DNA from: Streptomyces sp. NBC_00091
Lineage (GTDB): Bacteria; Actinomycetota; Actinomycetes; Streptomycetales; Streptomycetaceae
DNA: 64,000 nt
Reading direction: 5' to 3'
NCBI RefSeq assembly: GCF_026343185.1
Contig: NZ_JAPEMA010000001.1
Span: forward strand, 3,348,001-3,412,000
Part shown: positions 1 through 7,859 of the stretch, piece after piece
Numbering within the stretch: the stretch's first letter is position 1
How the letters are laid out: each line of letters starts with the position of its first letter
The notes under the pieces: model-generated
What the model was told of the DNA's origin: nothing
Databases searched by the model: none
The model's input: the letters and a program-made list of their open reading frames with translations, nothing else
Translations under genes and position numbers: made by a program

Positions 1-154
1 GGCTCATCCCCGGGATCGCGAGGAGGCGGTCCTTGATATCGGCGGTGGGGGGCCTTTCGGCGGCGGCGGTCGTCGCTCCTGGTGTCGCTCCGGCCGCGCC
101 CGCCGTGCCGATCAGCACGACGAGGGTAAGCAGCCATCTGAGGGTCCTGCGCAT
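1..154 (-). CDS. secreted S28-type peptidase, N-terminal fragment (partial)
   Basis: Only the first 51 codons lie in the window; the gene runs off the left edge. The ATG at 154 follows an AGGAG-like site. The peptide opens with a basic MRRTLRW, a hydrophobic core and an Ala/Thr-rich stretch, a typical Sec signal peptide. It then reads IKDRLLAIPGMS, which I recognise from the start of the mature region of Streptomyces S28-family (prolyl tripeptidyl aminopeptidase-like) secreted serine peptidases. The catalytic region is not visible. The family call rests on this one N-terminal motif; the signal peptide is the firm part. Confidence 0.5.
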   Translation of the reverse strand, partial: MRRTLRWLLTLVVLIGTAGAAGATPGATTAAAERPPTADIKDRLLAIPGMS

Positions 155-641
155 TCACGCTCCTCCGAGGTTCACAGCAGTCGCCCTGAACGTATTGGGC
201 GAACACGCGTGCACTCGGAACCCACAACGCCGTCGGCAGAAGATCCACCCTGTTGCACCCCTGCGGACCTCACCTCGGCAATCCTCTGCCGCAGGCCCGG
301 GGCGGAGGCGGCTTGGCGAGATGCCCGCTCGCGCTCGCACGCCGGCGCGGTGGGGGCGCCGGGCGGCGATTCCGTTTCCGGGAAACGATCACTGGCCGAC
401 TGGGAAGCGATCTTCAGCGTCCTGTGGTGGTGCAGGTCAGCAGCACTCGTGAACAGCCCACAGACGACAGTTCGCGAGTAGCTCTCGTGGACGTCACGAA
501 ATCCCGTCCGGTCGAAAGACCGGGCGGGATTTCGGCGTTCCGGGGTGTGCTCGAGGTGATGTCCGAACGCGGGCGGAGCCTCGGGTGGTTGCCCAGTGTC
601 ATCAGGGTCCTCCAACGATCCGCGCGAAGACGTGGTGCTGA
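155..641. other. intergenic region, 487 bp, no convincing gene
   Basis: It separates two minus-strand genes. Open frames on both strands lack a ribosome-binding site, recognisable domains or Streptomyces-like codon bias. The only clear structure is the terminator-like hairpin at 497-534. The promoter of the peptidase at 154 should lie in the lower half, but I see no confident -10/-35 pair. Confidence 0.5.
497..534. terminator. hairpin terminator with GAAA tetraloop
   Basis: Two 17-nt arms (497-513 and 518-534) pair with one mismatch around a GAAA loop. The arms end in CGAAAT and ATTTCG, so the stem has an A/T-rich base and works in either direction. It lies about 110 bp beyond the stop of the minus-strand DUF1963 gene. 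Confidence 0.7.
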
Positions 642-1520
642 TCAGCCGCACTGCCAGGTGAACATGGCTCGGTCAAAGCGGCGCTCGGCCAGGTCCTGTG
701 GGCGGATGAGCCAGTACAGGACGCCGGCATCGCCCCACATCATGTCGGCGGCATCGTCACTGTCGAACTGAGCGAGCAGCACCCAATTGCCGATCTCCTT
801 GTCGAGAGCCGGGTCGCCCCACGACACATCTCCATCCGTGACCGCTTCCGCGACCTCGATCTCCACCGGGTTCTGTATCGAGTGGGCATGACCGCCGATC
901 TGGTGGCCCGCCTCGTCGCCGAACTCCCACACCGCGTCGAGGAAGTCCTGCCCGCACACCGGATGGTCGTACCGGTTGCCCAACGGAGCCCCGGGGGCAA
1001 AGGCGTCACGCACCTGCGGATGCCAGGGCTCGGTCGCGGTCATACCCGGCCGGGCGGCCAGTGGAACCCTGGGATAGGGCTTGAGGCCGGCGGGCGCGTC
1101 ACGCTCACCACACGTCTCGTCGGCGGTTGTGTAGAGGACGCGCGCTCCTGCCCGGCTTTCGCGATCCTCGGCCAGTACGAGAGCCTCGCCGTCATCCAGC
1201 TGACCATCGAAGTAGAAGAAGGAGAGAGTTCCCTCGGCCGGGAGCGTGATGTCCACCGCGCCCGCGGGCAGCATGGCGCAGTCCACCGAGGCAATGAACG
1301 AAAGCGGCCCATGGCCTTCCCAAGACGGCCACTCCACTTCTGCCGGCAGCTTCGGCAACCCACCGATCTGGCCCACGGCGATGTCTGAGGCCGCGGCTGT
1401 CTCCAAGCGGACAGCCGGACGGAGCAGGCCGACCCAGCGCGCTGCGACATCGGAGGGCAAGTGTTGGTGGGCGAGGGCGCTCAGGGCTTCGGGGGATCCG
1501 TACGTCATGCGCTCGATCAT
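642..1520 (-). CDS. DUF1963 (YwqG-like) protein
   Basis: A soluble protein of about 292 residues matching the DUF1963/YwqG family. Features recalled from the family are an early LGGLP-like element (here IGGLPKLP), a WP-containing segment, an FIASVDC strand and a C-terminal LLAQFDSDD followed by WGDAGVLYWLIRPQDL. The biochemical role of the family is not established. Starts at 1520 (MIERMTYG), 1508 (MTYG) or upstream at 1550 are all possible. I chose 1520 because a G-rich segment precedes it and 1550 has none. The gene diverges from the TetR gene at 1613, and the palindrome at 1579-1608 lies between them, so TetR may control it too. Confidence 0.7.
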   Translation of the reverse strand: MIERMTYGSPEALSALAHQHLPSDVAARWVGLLRPAVRLETAAASDIAVGQIGGLPKLPAEVEWPSWEGHGPLSFIASVDCAMLPAGAVDITLPAEGTLSFFYFDGQLDDGEALVLAEDRESRAGARVLYTTADETCGERDAPAGLKPYPRVPLAARPGMTATEPWHPQVRDAFAPGAPLGNRYDHPVCGQDFLDAVWEFGDEAGHQIGGHAHSIQNPVEIEVAEAVTDGDVSWGDPALDKEIGNWVLLAQFDSDDAADMMWGDAGVLYWLIRPQDLAERRFDRAMFTWQCG

Positions 1521-1575
1521 GCCCCGCCCCACTGACAGCCGGTGACGCATCGTGCCGGCCGTCCGTGCGCGGCCC

Positions 1576-1608
1576 TTGTTTACCTTACGGGTCGACCCGT
1601 ATGGTAAA
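1576..1608 (+). promoter_or_regulatory. TetR operator overlapping a leaderless-type promoter
   Basis: A near-perfect 30-bp palindrome spans 1579-1608, centred on GTCGAC. The halves begin TTTACC and end GGTAAA, with one mismatched pair. A candidate promoter (TTGTTT at 1576-1581, 18-bp spacer, TATGGT at 1600-1605) is buried in it and ends 7 nt before the ATG at 1613. Binding here would block the polymerase, so this is most likely the autoregulatory site of the TetR protein, and perhaps also of the divergent DUF1963 gene. Confidence 0.65.
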
Positions 1609-1612
1609 TGTC

Positions 1613-2200
1613 ATGAGCTCCTCTCCGCCCTCCAGGGGGCGTCCCAGGGATCCCCGGTCGCATGAGGCGATCGTCGGCGCGGCCGCAGAGCTGGTGGTCG
1701 AGGTCGGCTACGCCGCGACGTCGATCGGGGCGGTGGCCGCGCGGGCCGGTGTCGGCAAGGACACGATCTACCGGCGGTGGCCGGGCAAGCCGGAGTTGGT
1801 CTTCGAGGCCGTCTTCACGACCACCGACGATGCTCCGCCCCCGGACACCGGAACGCTGGCCGGGGATCTGACCGTGCTGGTGCAAGGCCTGGTCGACGAG
1901 TTCCACGCGCCCGCCGCAGCGGCGGCGCTTCCGGGGCTGCTCGCCGACTTCGCCGCCGATCCGGAACTGAAGGCGCGCATCCGCGGCGACTTCCTGGCCC
2001 CGTCGAAGGAACGGCTGCTGGTCGTCTTCGAACGCGCCGTGCTGCGCGGGGAGATCGCGGCAGAAACACCCGTGGACCTGGTCCTGGACACGCTGGCAGG
2101 AGCCGTGTTCTTCCACATCGGGCTGATCGGGGAACACCCTCACCCGCAGCTGGCCGCACTGCTGGCCGCTGTCGTGGCCAAAGGAATCGAGGTCCGATGA
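1613..2200 (+). CDS. TetR-family transcriptional regulator
   Basis: A repressor-type regulator of 195 residues. After a short RGRPRDP arm comes a classic TetR helix-turn-helix: AAELVVEVGYAATSIGAVA, then GVGKDTIYRRW. The C-terminal ligand-binding half contains FHAPAAAAALPGLLADF and ends in a TetR_C-like helix. I set the start at ATG 1613, 7 nt after a TATGGT box. Upstream in-frame ATGs would fall inside the operator palindrome. Its stop overlaps the next start (ATGA), so it is translationally coupled to the membrane protein at 2197. The ligand is unknown. Confidence 0.85.
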   Translation: MSSSPPSRGRPRDPRSHEAIVGAAAELVVEVGYAATSIGAVAARAGVGKDTIYRRWPGKPELVFEAVFTTTDDAPPPDTGTLAGDLTVLVQGLVDEFHAPAAAAALPGLLADFAADPELKARIRGDFLAPSKERLLVVFERAVLRGEIAAETPVDLVLDTLAGAVFFHIGLIGEHPHPQLAALLAAVVAKGIEVR

Positions 2201-2577
2201 ACGGCTGGCTTCTCGCGGCGGGGATCACCGCGCTCGGCGTCGCCGCAGTGCACATCGCCGGCGGGCACCGCGATGTGGTGCGCCCGCTGCTCTCCAGCGG
2301 GCTCGCGGACGAACCCAAGCGGGTCCTGCACGCCGTGTGGCACATGGTGAGCGTCGACCTGGTGCTCTCCGGAGTCGCTCTCGCCTGCCTCTCGCTGACG
2401 GACGGTACGCCGGGGACAGGTCTCGTGGCGTGGTTCGTGGCCGGGCACTTCATCGCGTACGCGGCAGCCTTCCTGGTCGTCACGCTGTCCGTCGGCTGGC
2501 CCAGGCCACTGCTCCGGCTGCCGCAGTGGATCCTGCTCCTGCCGGTCGCGGCACTGGCAGCGGCGGGCGCCGCGTAG
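2197..2577 (+). CDS. small integral membrane protein coupled to TetR
   Basis: A protein of 126 residues with four predicted membrane segments: near the N-terminus (WLLAAGITALGVAAVHIAG), two in the middle (VDLVLSGVALACLSL and LVAWFVAGHFIAYAAAFLVV) and one at the C-terminus (WILLLPVAALAAAGAA). Its ATGA start overlaps the TetR stop, so the two genes form one unit and this protein is probably the regulator's target. I do not recognise a named family. No catalytic motif is visible; transport or membrane-stress function would be a guess. Confidence 0.75.
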   Translation: MNGWLLAAGITALGVAAVHIAGGHRDVVRPLLSSGLADEPKRVLHAVWHMVSVDLVLSGVALACLSLTDGTPGTGLVAWFVAGHFIAYAAAFLVVTLSVGWPRPLLRLPQWILLLPVAALAAAGAA

Positions 2578-2633
2578 CCGCAGCCCCGGACCCGTCGGCC
2601 AAGCCATGGACGGGCCGTCGACACAATGGGCGG

Positions 2634-3950
2634 ATGACGAATCAGGACGGTGCGACGGCGCAGGCGTGGCAAGCCCTTGGAGGGGCGGCCGAGTTGGCGG
2701 AGCGGGTGGGCTACCGGGGGCCGAGCGGGCTGGAGGGTCCCCTGCCGGTACGGGAGTTGGCGCGGGCCTGCGTCGGGGTGTGCGGGCTGGCGGCGGCCGA
2801 GCTGGCCGCCGTACGGGCCGGGGGCACCGCGCTGGACGCGGCTCCGGTCGCGGTGGACGAGGGGGCCGTGGCCACGGCGTTCGTCAGTGAGCGGCACCTG
2901 CGGGTGGAGGGCAGGGCGCCGGTGAGCTTCGCTCCGCTGTCGGGGTTCTGGCGGGCCGCCGACGGGTGGGTGCGCACTCACGCCAACTATCCGCACCACG
3001 AGGCGGCCCTGGTGCGCGCGCTCGGCGTGCCCGGGACCCCGGAGGCGGTACGGGAGGCGCTCGCCGGGCGGGGCGCGGTCCAGGCGCAGGAACTCGTCTA
3101 CGCGCAGGGCGGTCTGGCCGTCGCCGTCGCGGAGGGGTACGGGGAGCCGCAGCCGCTGGTGGAGCGCGTACGGACGCCAGGGCGCGGCCGGGTGCTGGGG
3201 CCGGGCGCGCTGCCCGCGGCCGGGGTGCGGGTACTGGACCTGACCCGGGTCATCGCCGGGCCGGTCGCGACCAGGACGCTGGGGGTGATGGGCGCCGACG
3301 TGCTGCGGATCGACTCCCCGCGGCTGCCCGAGGCGGACGACGCGTACGCGGACACCGGCTTCGGGAAGCGGTCCGCGCTGCTGGACCTCGCGGACGCGGG
3401 GGACCGGGGCGTGCTGGAGGGGCTGCTCGAGGGCGCCGACGTGGTGGTGACGGGCTACCGGCCGGGGGCGCTGGAGCGGTTCGGGCTGGGCGCGGACGAG
3501 CTGCTGGAACGGTGGCCGGGGCTGGTGGTGGCGGAGCTGTGCGCGTGGGGGTGGCGCGGGCCGTGGGCGGGGCGGCGGGGCTTCGACTCACTGGTGCAGG
3601 CGGGGTACGGGATCGCCGCGCGGTGTGCGGGGGAGGGGGGCGTCCCGGGGGCGCTGCCGGCGCAGGCGCTGGACCACGGGACGGGTTACCTGGTGGCTGC
3701 GGGTGTGCTGAGGGCGCTGGCGGAGGGCGGCGGCTGCGGCCTGCGGTTCTCCCTGGCCGGGACGGCGTCGTGGCTGGTGCGGGAGGTCCCGGGGGCGGGG
3801 GCGGGAGTGCCGGGGTACTCGGCGGAGCCCTGGCTGCGGGAGGCGGCCTCGGGGTACGGGGCGCTGCGGTACGCGGCCGGCCCGCTCGGGGACTGGGGGC
3901 GGGGGCCGTCCCGGTGGGGCACGGACGAAGCCGCCTGGCTGCGCCGGTGA
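2634..3950 (+). CDS. class III CoA-transferase (CaiB/BaiF family)
   Basis: A protein of 438 residues that should move a CoA group between carboxylic acids through a mixed-anhydride and Asp-thioester mechanism. The diagnostic block VLDLTRVIAGPVATRTLG, followed by MGADVLRIDSP, starts near residue 200. GFGKRSALLDL and the later ELCAWGWRGPW with FDSLVQAGYGIA also fit the family. The ~200-residue N-terminal part resembles a truncated second transferase half, an arrangement seen in two-domain actinobacterial members. An A/T-containing box, CACAAT, ends 6 nt before the ATG, suggesting a leaderless start. Substrate unknown. Confidence 0.8.
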   Translation: MTNQDGATAQAWQALGGAAELAERVGYRGPSGLEGPLPVRELARACVGVCGLAAAELAAVRAGGTALDAAPVAVDEGAVATAFVSERHLRVEGRAPVSFAPLSGFWRAADGWVRTHANYPHHEAALVRALGVPGTPEAVREALAGRGAVQAQELVYAQGGLAVAVAEGYGEPQPLVERVRTPGRGRVLGPGALPAAGVRVLDLTRVIAGPVATRTLGVMGADVLRIDSPRLPEADDAYADTGFGKRSALLDLADAGDRGVLEGLLEGADVVVTGYRPGALERFGLGADELLERWPGLVVAELCAWGWRGPWAGRRGFDSLVQAGYGIAARCAGEGGVPGALPAQALDHGTGYLVAAGVLRALAEGGGCGLRFSLAGTASWLVREVPGAGAGVPGYSAEPWLREAASGYGALRYAAGPLGDWGRGPSRWGTDEAAWLRR

Positions 3951-3956
3951 CCCCCC

Positions 3957-3982
3957 GGGGCGGGGTGCGTGCTCCCCGCCCC
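3957..3982. terminator. bidirectional hairpin between convergent genes
   Basis: Perfect 9-bp GC arms (3957-3965 and 3974-3982) around an 8-nt loop, placed between the CoA-transferase stop and the GNAT stop. There is no T-tract, as usual for Streptomyces. Confidence 0.55.
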
Positions 3983-4020
3983 GCCCGCCGGGGCCGGGCA
4001 GCGCGGGGGCGCGGGGCGCG

Positions 4021-4524
4021 TCAGGAGGAGGGGGCGGGCAGGGGCTTCGTCATGCAGCGGCTGGACTCGTAGAAGCGGTAGTAGCCGAACTTCTCGGACA
4101 GGGCGTAGCCCGACGAGAGGTAGAGGGCGATGGCCTCCGGCTGCTGGTCGCCGGTTTCGAGGACCATGCGGCGGCGGCCCGCCGCGTGGGCGTCGGCCTC
4201 CAGCTCCGCCAGGATGCGGCGGGCCAGGCCCAGGCCGCGGGCCTGCGGGACGACGTACATCCGCTTGATCTCGGCGTCGCCGTCCGAGTAGCCCTCCTCG
4301 TTCTTCTCCTGGCCGCGCCAGCCGCCGCTGGCCACCGGGGTGCCGGAGGCGTCGTAGGCGACCAGGTAGAGGCCGCTCGGCGGGACGAACATCGCGGGGT
4401 CGAGGAAGGTGGCGTCGCCCTCGCCGTCGTAGCGCTGCTGGTATTCGACCTGGACCTGGGCGTCGAGCCGCAGCGCGTCCGGGTGGTCGTACGGCACGGC
4501 GCGGAGGTTTATACCGTGAGACAT
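4021..4524 (-). CDS. GNAT-family N-acetyltransferase
   Basis: A protein of 167 residues with the GNAT acetyl-CoA site: EIKRMYVVPQARGLGLARRI gives the beta4 strand and the Q/R-x-x-G-x-G/A pyrophosphate loop. MVLETGDQQPEAIALYLSSGY gives the C-terminal core, and FGYYRFYESSRCMTKPL the last strands. The acceptor substrate is unknown. I start it at ATG 4524 because a TACGAT box (4531-4536 read on the minus strand) ends exactly 6 nt upstream, a leaderless arrangement; the longer reading from 4545 would run through that box. It is divergent from xth. Confidence 0.85.
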   Translation of the reverse strand: MSHGINLRAVPYDHPDALRLDAQVQVEYQQRYDGEGDATFLDPAMFVPPSGLYLVAYDASGTPVASGGWRGQEKNEEGYSDGDAEIKRMYVVPQARGLGLARRILAELEADAHAAGRRRMVLETGDQQPEAIALYLSSGYALSEKFGYYRFYESSRCMTKPLPAPSS

Positions 4525-4562
4525 TCGAATATCGTACGGACGCATCCCGCTATGGTGCAGGG
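4525..4562. promoter_or_regulatory. 38-bp divergent leaderless promoter pair
   Basis: Two start codons point away from each other only 38 bp apart. On the plus strand TATGGT (4551-4556) ends 6 nt before the xth ATG at 4563. On the minus strand TACGAT (4531-4536) ends 6 nt before the GNAT ATG at 4524. Each -10 lies in the other's -35 region, so the promoters should compete. Confidence 0.6.
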
Positions 4563-5366
4563 ATGCTCACTGTGACCTCCGTGAATGTGAATGGGATCCG
4601 CGCCGCCGCCAAGAAGGGGTTCGTGGAGTGGCTCGCCGGATCCGATGCCGACGTCGTCTGCCTGCAGGAGGTGCGGGCCGAGGAGGGGCAGATTCCGGCC
4701 GAGGCCAGGGAGCCCGAGGGCTGGCACACCGTGTTCGCGCCGGCCGCCGCCAAGGGGCGGGCCGGGGTCGCGCTGTACACGCGGCGGGCGCCCGAGCGGG
4801 TGCAGGTGGGCTTCGGGAGTGACGAGTTCGACACGAGCGGGCGTTACATCGAGATCGACCTGCCCGGGGTCACGGTCGCCAGCCTGTACCTGCCCTCCGG
4901 GGAGGCCGGCACCGAGAAGCAGGACGAGAAGTACCGGTTCATGGGGGAGTTCCTCACCTACCTCCAGGCGCTGAAGGCGCGGGCCGCCGCCGACGGGCGG
5001 GAGGTCGTGGTGTGCGGTGACTGGAACATCTGCCACCAGGAGGCCGACCTCAAGAACTGGAAGACCAACCGCAAGAACGCGGGCTTCCTGCCCGAGGAGC
5101 GGGAGTGGCTGGGGAAGGTGTACGCGGACGCCGGTTACGTCGACGTCGTGCGCGCGCTGCACCCGGAGACGGAGGGCCCGTACTCCTGGTGGTCCTACCG
5201 GGGCCGGGCCTTCGACAACGACGCCGGCTGGCGCATCGACCTCCAGGTCACGACCCCGGGGCTGGCCGCCAAGGCCGTGAAGGCCTTCGTCGAGCGCGCC
5301 GAGACGCACCCGGAGCGCTGGTCGGACCACGCGCCGGTGACCGTCGTCTACGAGCTGGGTGCTTGA
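4563..5366 (+). CDS. xth: exodeoxyribonuclease III
   Basis: A protein of 267 residues matching exonuclease III/AP endonuclease of base-excision repair. It shows the SVNVNGIRAA opening with the metal-site Asn, CLQEVRA carrying the catalytic Glu, the GDWNICH Asp/Asn pair, and the C-terminal RIDLQVTT and SDHAPV motif with the catalytic His. The length is normal for the family. A TATGGT box 6 nt before the ATG suggests a leaderless transcript. The last 19 bp overlap the convergent MerR gene. Confidence 0.92.
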   Translation: MLTVTSVNVNGIRAAAKKGFVEWLAGSDADVVCLQEVRAEEGQIPAEAREPEGWHTVFAPAAAKGRAGVALYTRRAPERVQVGFGSDEFDTSGRYIEIDLPGVTVASLYLPSGEAGTEKQDEKYRFMGEFLTYLQALKARAAADGREVVVCGDWNICHQEADLKNWKTNRKNAGFLPEEREWLGKVYADAGYVDVVRALHPETEGPYSWWSYRGRAFDNDAGWRIDLQVTTPGLAAKAVKAFVERAETHPERWSDHAPVTVVYELGA

Positions 5367-6106
5367 GGGGGCGAAGGGGTGGGAGAGGTCGGAGGGGCCG
5401 GAGGGGTTCGGGGGGCCTGAGCGGTCTGAGGGAGCTGCTGGTGCAGGCGGTCCATCGCCATCGTCAGCTCCGCCTCGACCACGCTCTTGGCCAGCGGCCG
5501 CAGGCGCGCGATCGCGTCCGGCCCGATGTGGGCGGAGATCAGCTCGGTGAACAGGGCCGCCAGCGCGTCCGCGTGCTCGCGGACCCGGCGGCCCGTCTCC
5601 AGCACCGCCGAGAGCGGTACGCCCTCGCGGACCAGGGCCGAGGAGACGTCGAGCAGGCGCCGGCTGACGTGCACGAGCTCCTCGCCGTCGGTGGCGACGT
5701 AGCCGAGGTCGAGCGAGGCCGCCAGGTTCTCCGGGGTGACCTCGCCCTCGAAGTAGTCGGCCAGGTCCTCGGGCGAGAGCCGGACCGGGGTCTCCTCCGA
5801 CCAGCCGATGCCCAGCAGCTCGCCGAGCTGGCCCATGTCGCGGCCCTTCTCGAAGGCGGCGGTCAGCTCGGCGATGCCGCCGAGGGTGTGGCCGCGTTCC
5901 AGCAGGGCGGCGATCGTGCGCAGCCGGGCCAGGTGCCGGTCGTCGTACCAGGCGATCCGGCCCTCGCGGCGGGGCGGCGGGAGCAGCTTGCGCTCGCGGT
6001 AGAAGCGCAGGGTGCGCACCGGGATGCCGGCCGCCTCGGCCAGTTCCTCCGTCCGGTACTCGCGCTCCACGGCGGGCTCCGCCTCTCTGGTCACCGGTGT
6101 CTCCAC
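5348..6106 (-). CDS. MerR-family transcriptional regulator
   Basis: A protein of 252 residues. The winged-helix motif YRTEELAEAAGIPVRTLRFY, then RERKLLPPPRREGRIAWYDD, gives a clear MerR DNA-binding domain. A long helical effector region follows, and the tail is a ~30-residue Pro/Thr/Ser-rich stretch that overlaps the end of xth. No Cys pattern for metal sensing is visible, so an organic or antibiotic ligand is more likely. It diverges from the monooxygenase operon at 6204 across about 97 bp and may control it. Confidence 0.85.
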   Translation of the reverse strand: METPVTREAEPAVEREYRTEELAEAAGIPVRTLRFYRERKLLPPPRREGRIAWYDDRHLARLRTIAALLERGHTLGGIAELTAAFEKGRDMGQLGELLGIGWSEETPVRLSPEDLADYFEGEVTPENLAASLDLGYVATDGEELVHVSRRLLDVSSALVREGVPLSAVLETGRRVREHADALAALFTELISAHIGPDAIARLRPLAKSVVEAELTMAMDRLHQQLPQTAQAPRTPPAPPTSPTPSPPQAPSS

Positions 6107-6190
6107 ACGCGCAGCCTAGGGGGTGTCTTGTGGGACGTACCCGCAGTAACTTTCCGGGCGCGACCCCTACCCATGGGTACGGAGCTGCTC

Positions 6191-6203
6191 TACCCTCCCG
6201 ATT
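6191..6203 (+). promoter_or_regulatory. -10 box for leaderless monooxygenase start
   Basis: TACCCT at 6191-6196 lies 7 nt before the GTG at 6204. There is no ribosome-binding site, and this spacing decides the start in favour of GTG 6204 over the internal ATG (MGGTVQ). Confidence 0.5.
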
Positions 6204-7859
6204 GTGCCAGTGATTGCTGGCAACGTTGCGGTTCGGATTGCGGTGCGGAAGGCGGCGGGCATGGGCGGCACGGTTCAGCGCGAGCACGTACGGGTGGCGG
6301 TGATCGGGTCCGGCTTCGGCGGGCTCGGGGCGGCCGTGCGGCTGCGGCGCGAGGGGATCACGGACTTCGTCGTCCTCGAGCGGGCCGACTCCGTCGGCGG
6401 CACCTGGCGCGACAACAGCTATCCCGGGTGCGCCTGCGACGTGCCCTCGCACCTGTACTCGTTCTCCTTCGCACCCAATCCCGACTGGCCGCGGACCTTC
6501 TCCGGGCAGCCGGCCATCCGCGCGTACCTGGAGCACGTGGCCGACACCTTCGGGCTGCGCCGGCACATCCGGCTCGGCCACGAGGTCCTGATGACGCGCT
6601 GGGACGCGGAAGAGCTGCGCTGGGAGATCGAGACCTCGGCGGGCGGGCTGACCGCCGACGTCGTGGTGTCGGCGACCGGACCGCTGTCCGACCCGAAGAT
6701 GCCCGAGATCCCCGGGCTCGCGCAGTTCCCCGGCAAGGTCTTCCACTCCGCGCGCTGGGACCACGACTACGACCTGCGCGGCAAGCGCGTCGCCATGATC
6801 GGTACGGGTGCCTCCGCGATCCAGATCGTGCCCGCCATCGCCCCCGAGGCGGAACGGCTCACGCTGTTCCAGCGCACCCCGCCCTGGGTCCTGCCGCGCT
6901 CCGACCGGGCCATAAGCGCCGTCGAACGCTGGCTGCACCGGCAGCTGCCCTTCACCCAGGCGGCCCGGCGCGGGCTGCTGTGGGGGATCCGCGAGCTCCA
7001 GGTCAGCGCCTTCTGCAAGCGGCCGAACCAGCTCGGGCTGATCGAATCGCTGGCCAAGGCCAATATGGCGCGCTCGATCAAGGACCCGGCGCTGCGGGCC
7101 AGGCTGACGCCCTCGTACCGGATCGGCTGCAAGCGGATCCTGCTCTCCAGCGAGTACTACCCGGCGCTGGCCCGGCCCGACGTGGACCTGGTCGACTCCG
7201 GGCTCAAGGAGATCAGGGGCTCGGTCCTCGTCGCCGCCGACGGGACCGAGACCGAGGTGGACGCGATCATCTTCGGCACCGGCTTCCACGTCACGGACAT
7301 GCCGATCGCCGACCGGGTGGTGGGCGCCGACGGACAGACCCTCGCGGACGCCTGGAAGGACGGGATGCAGGCGCTGCGCGGGGCGACCGCGGCCGGCTTC
7401 CCGAACTGGATGACGATCATCGGCCCGAACACCGGCCTCGGGAACAGCTCGATGATCCTGATGATCGAGTCCCAGCTGAACTACATGGCGGACTACCTGC
7501 GCCAGCTCACCCTCCTCGACGGCAGCAGCCTGGGCGGGCGCACCGCCCTCGCGGCCCGGCCCTCCGCCGTGAACCAGTGGAACCGGCAGGTCCAGGCACG
7601 GATGGAGCGGACCGTGTGGAACACCGGCGGCTGCACCAGCTGGTACCTGGATTCCCAGGGCCGCAACACCACGGTCTGGCCGGGGACGACCGGGGAGTTC
7701 CGCCGCGAGACCCGCACGGTCGACCTGTCCGAGTACGAGGTCGTACGGGTGCGCGAGCGCGGCCGCGTCCCGGCCGCCGCCGCCGCAGCCGCCGCAGCCG
7801 CCGCAGCCGCCCCGGTCGCCGCGGCCGTCCCCGCCGCCCCGGCCGAGGGTGCGGCATGA
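6204..7859 (+). CDS. flavin-containing (Baeyer-Villiger type) monooxygenase
   Basis: A protein of 551 residues. The FAD-binding Rossmann motif is VAVIGSGFGGLGAAVRL near residue 31. GGTWRDNSYPGCACDVPSHLY is typical of Baeyer-Villiger enzymes, and FPGKVFHSARWD fits the FxGxxxHxxxW fingerprint. A second Rossmann motif (MIGTGASAIQIVP) binds NADPH, and EVDAIIFGTGFH is the late conserved block. The tail is an Ala/Pro-rich low-complexity extension of about 35 residues with no family equivalent. It is first in a tightly coupled operon with an alpha/beta hydrolase and an SDR, resembling mycobacterial mymA-lipR-sadH. Likely an oxygenase of a ketone or lipid; the substrate is not known. Confidence 0.88.
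   Translation: MPVIAGNVAVRIAVRKAAGMGGTVQREHVRVAVIGSGFGGLGAAVRLRREGITDFVVLERADSVGGTWRDNSYPGCACDVPSHLYSFSFAPNPDWPRTFSGQPAIRAYLEHVADTFGLRRHIRLGHEVLMTRWDAEELRWEIETSAGGLTADVVVSATGPLSDPKMPEIPGLAQFPGKVFHSARWDHDYDLRGKRVAMIGTGASAIQIVPAIAPEAERLTLFQRTPPWVLPRSDRAISAVERWLHRQLPFTQAARRGLLWGIRELQVSAFCKRPNQLGLIESLAKANMARSIKDPALRARLTPSYRIGCKRILLSSEYYPALARPDVDLVDSGLKEIRGSVLVAADGTETEVDAIIFGTGFHVTDMPIADRVVGADGQTLADAWKDGMQALRGATAAGFPNWMTIIGPNTGLGNSSMILMIESQLNYMADYLRQLTLLDGSSLGGRTALAARPSAVNQWNRQVQARMERTVWNTGGCTSWYLDSQGRNTTVWPGTTGEFRRETRTVDLSEYEVVRVRERGRVPAAAAAAAAAAAAAPVAAAVPAAPAEGAA

Noticed and set aside
172..651. 159-codon minus-strand frame in the left intergenic region
   Set aside because: It crosses the GAAA-loop terminator, has poor codon bias and no recognisable domain or ribosome-binding site.
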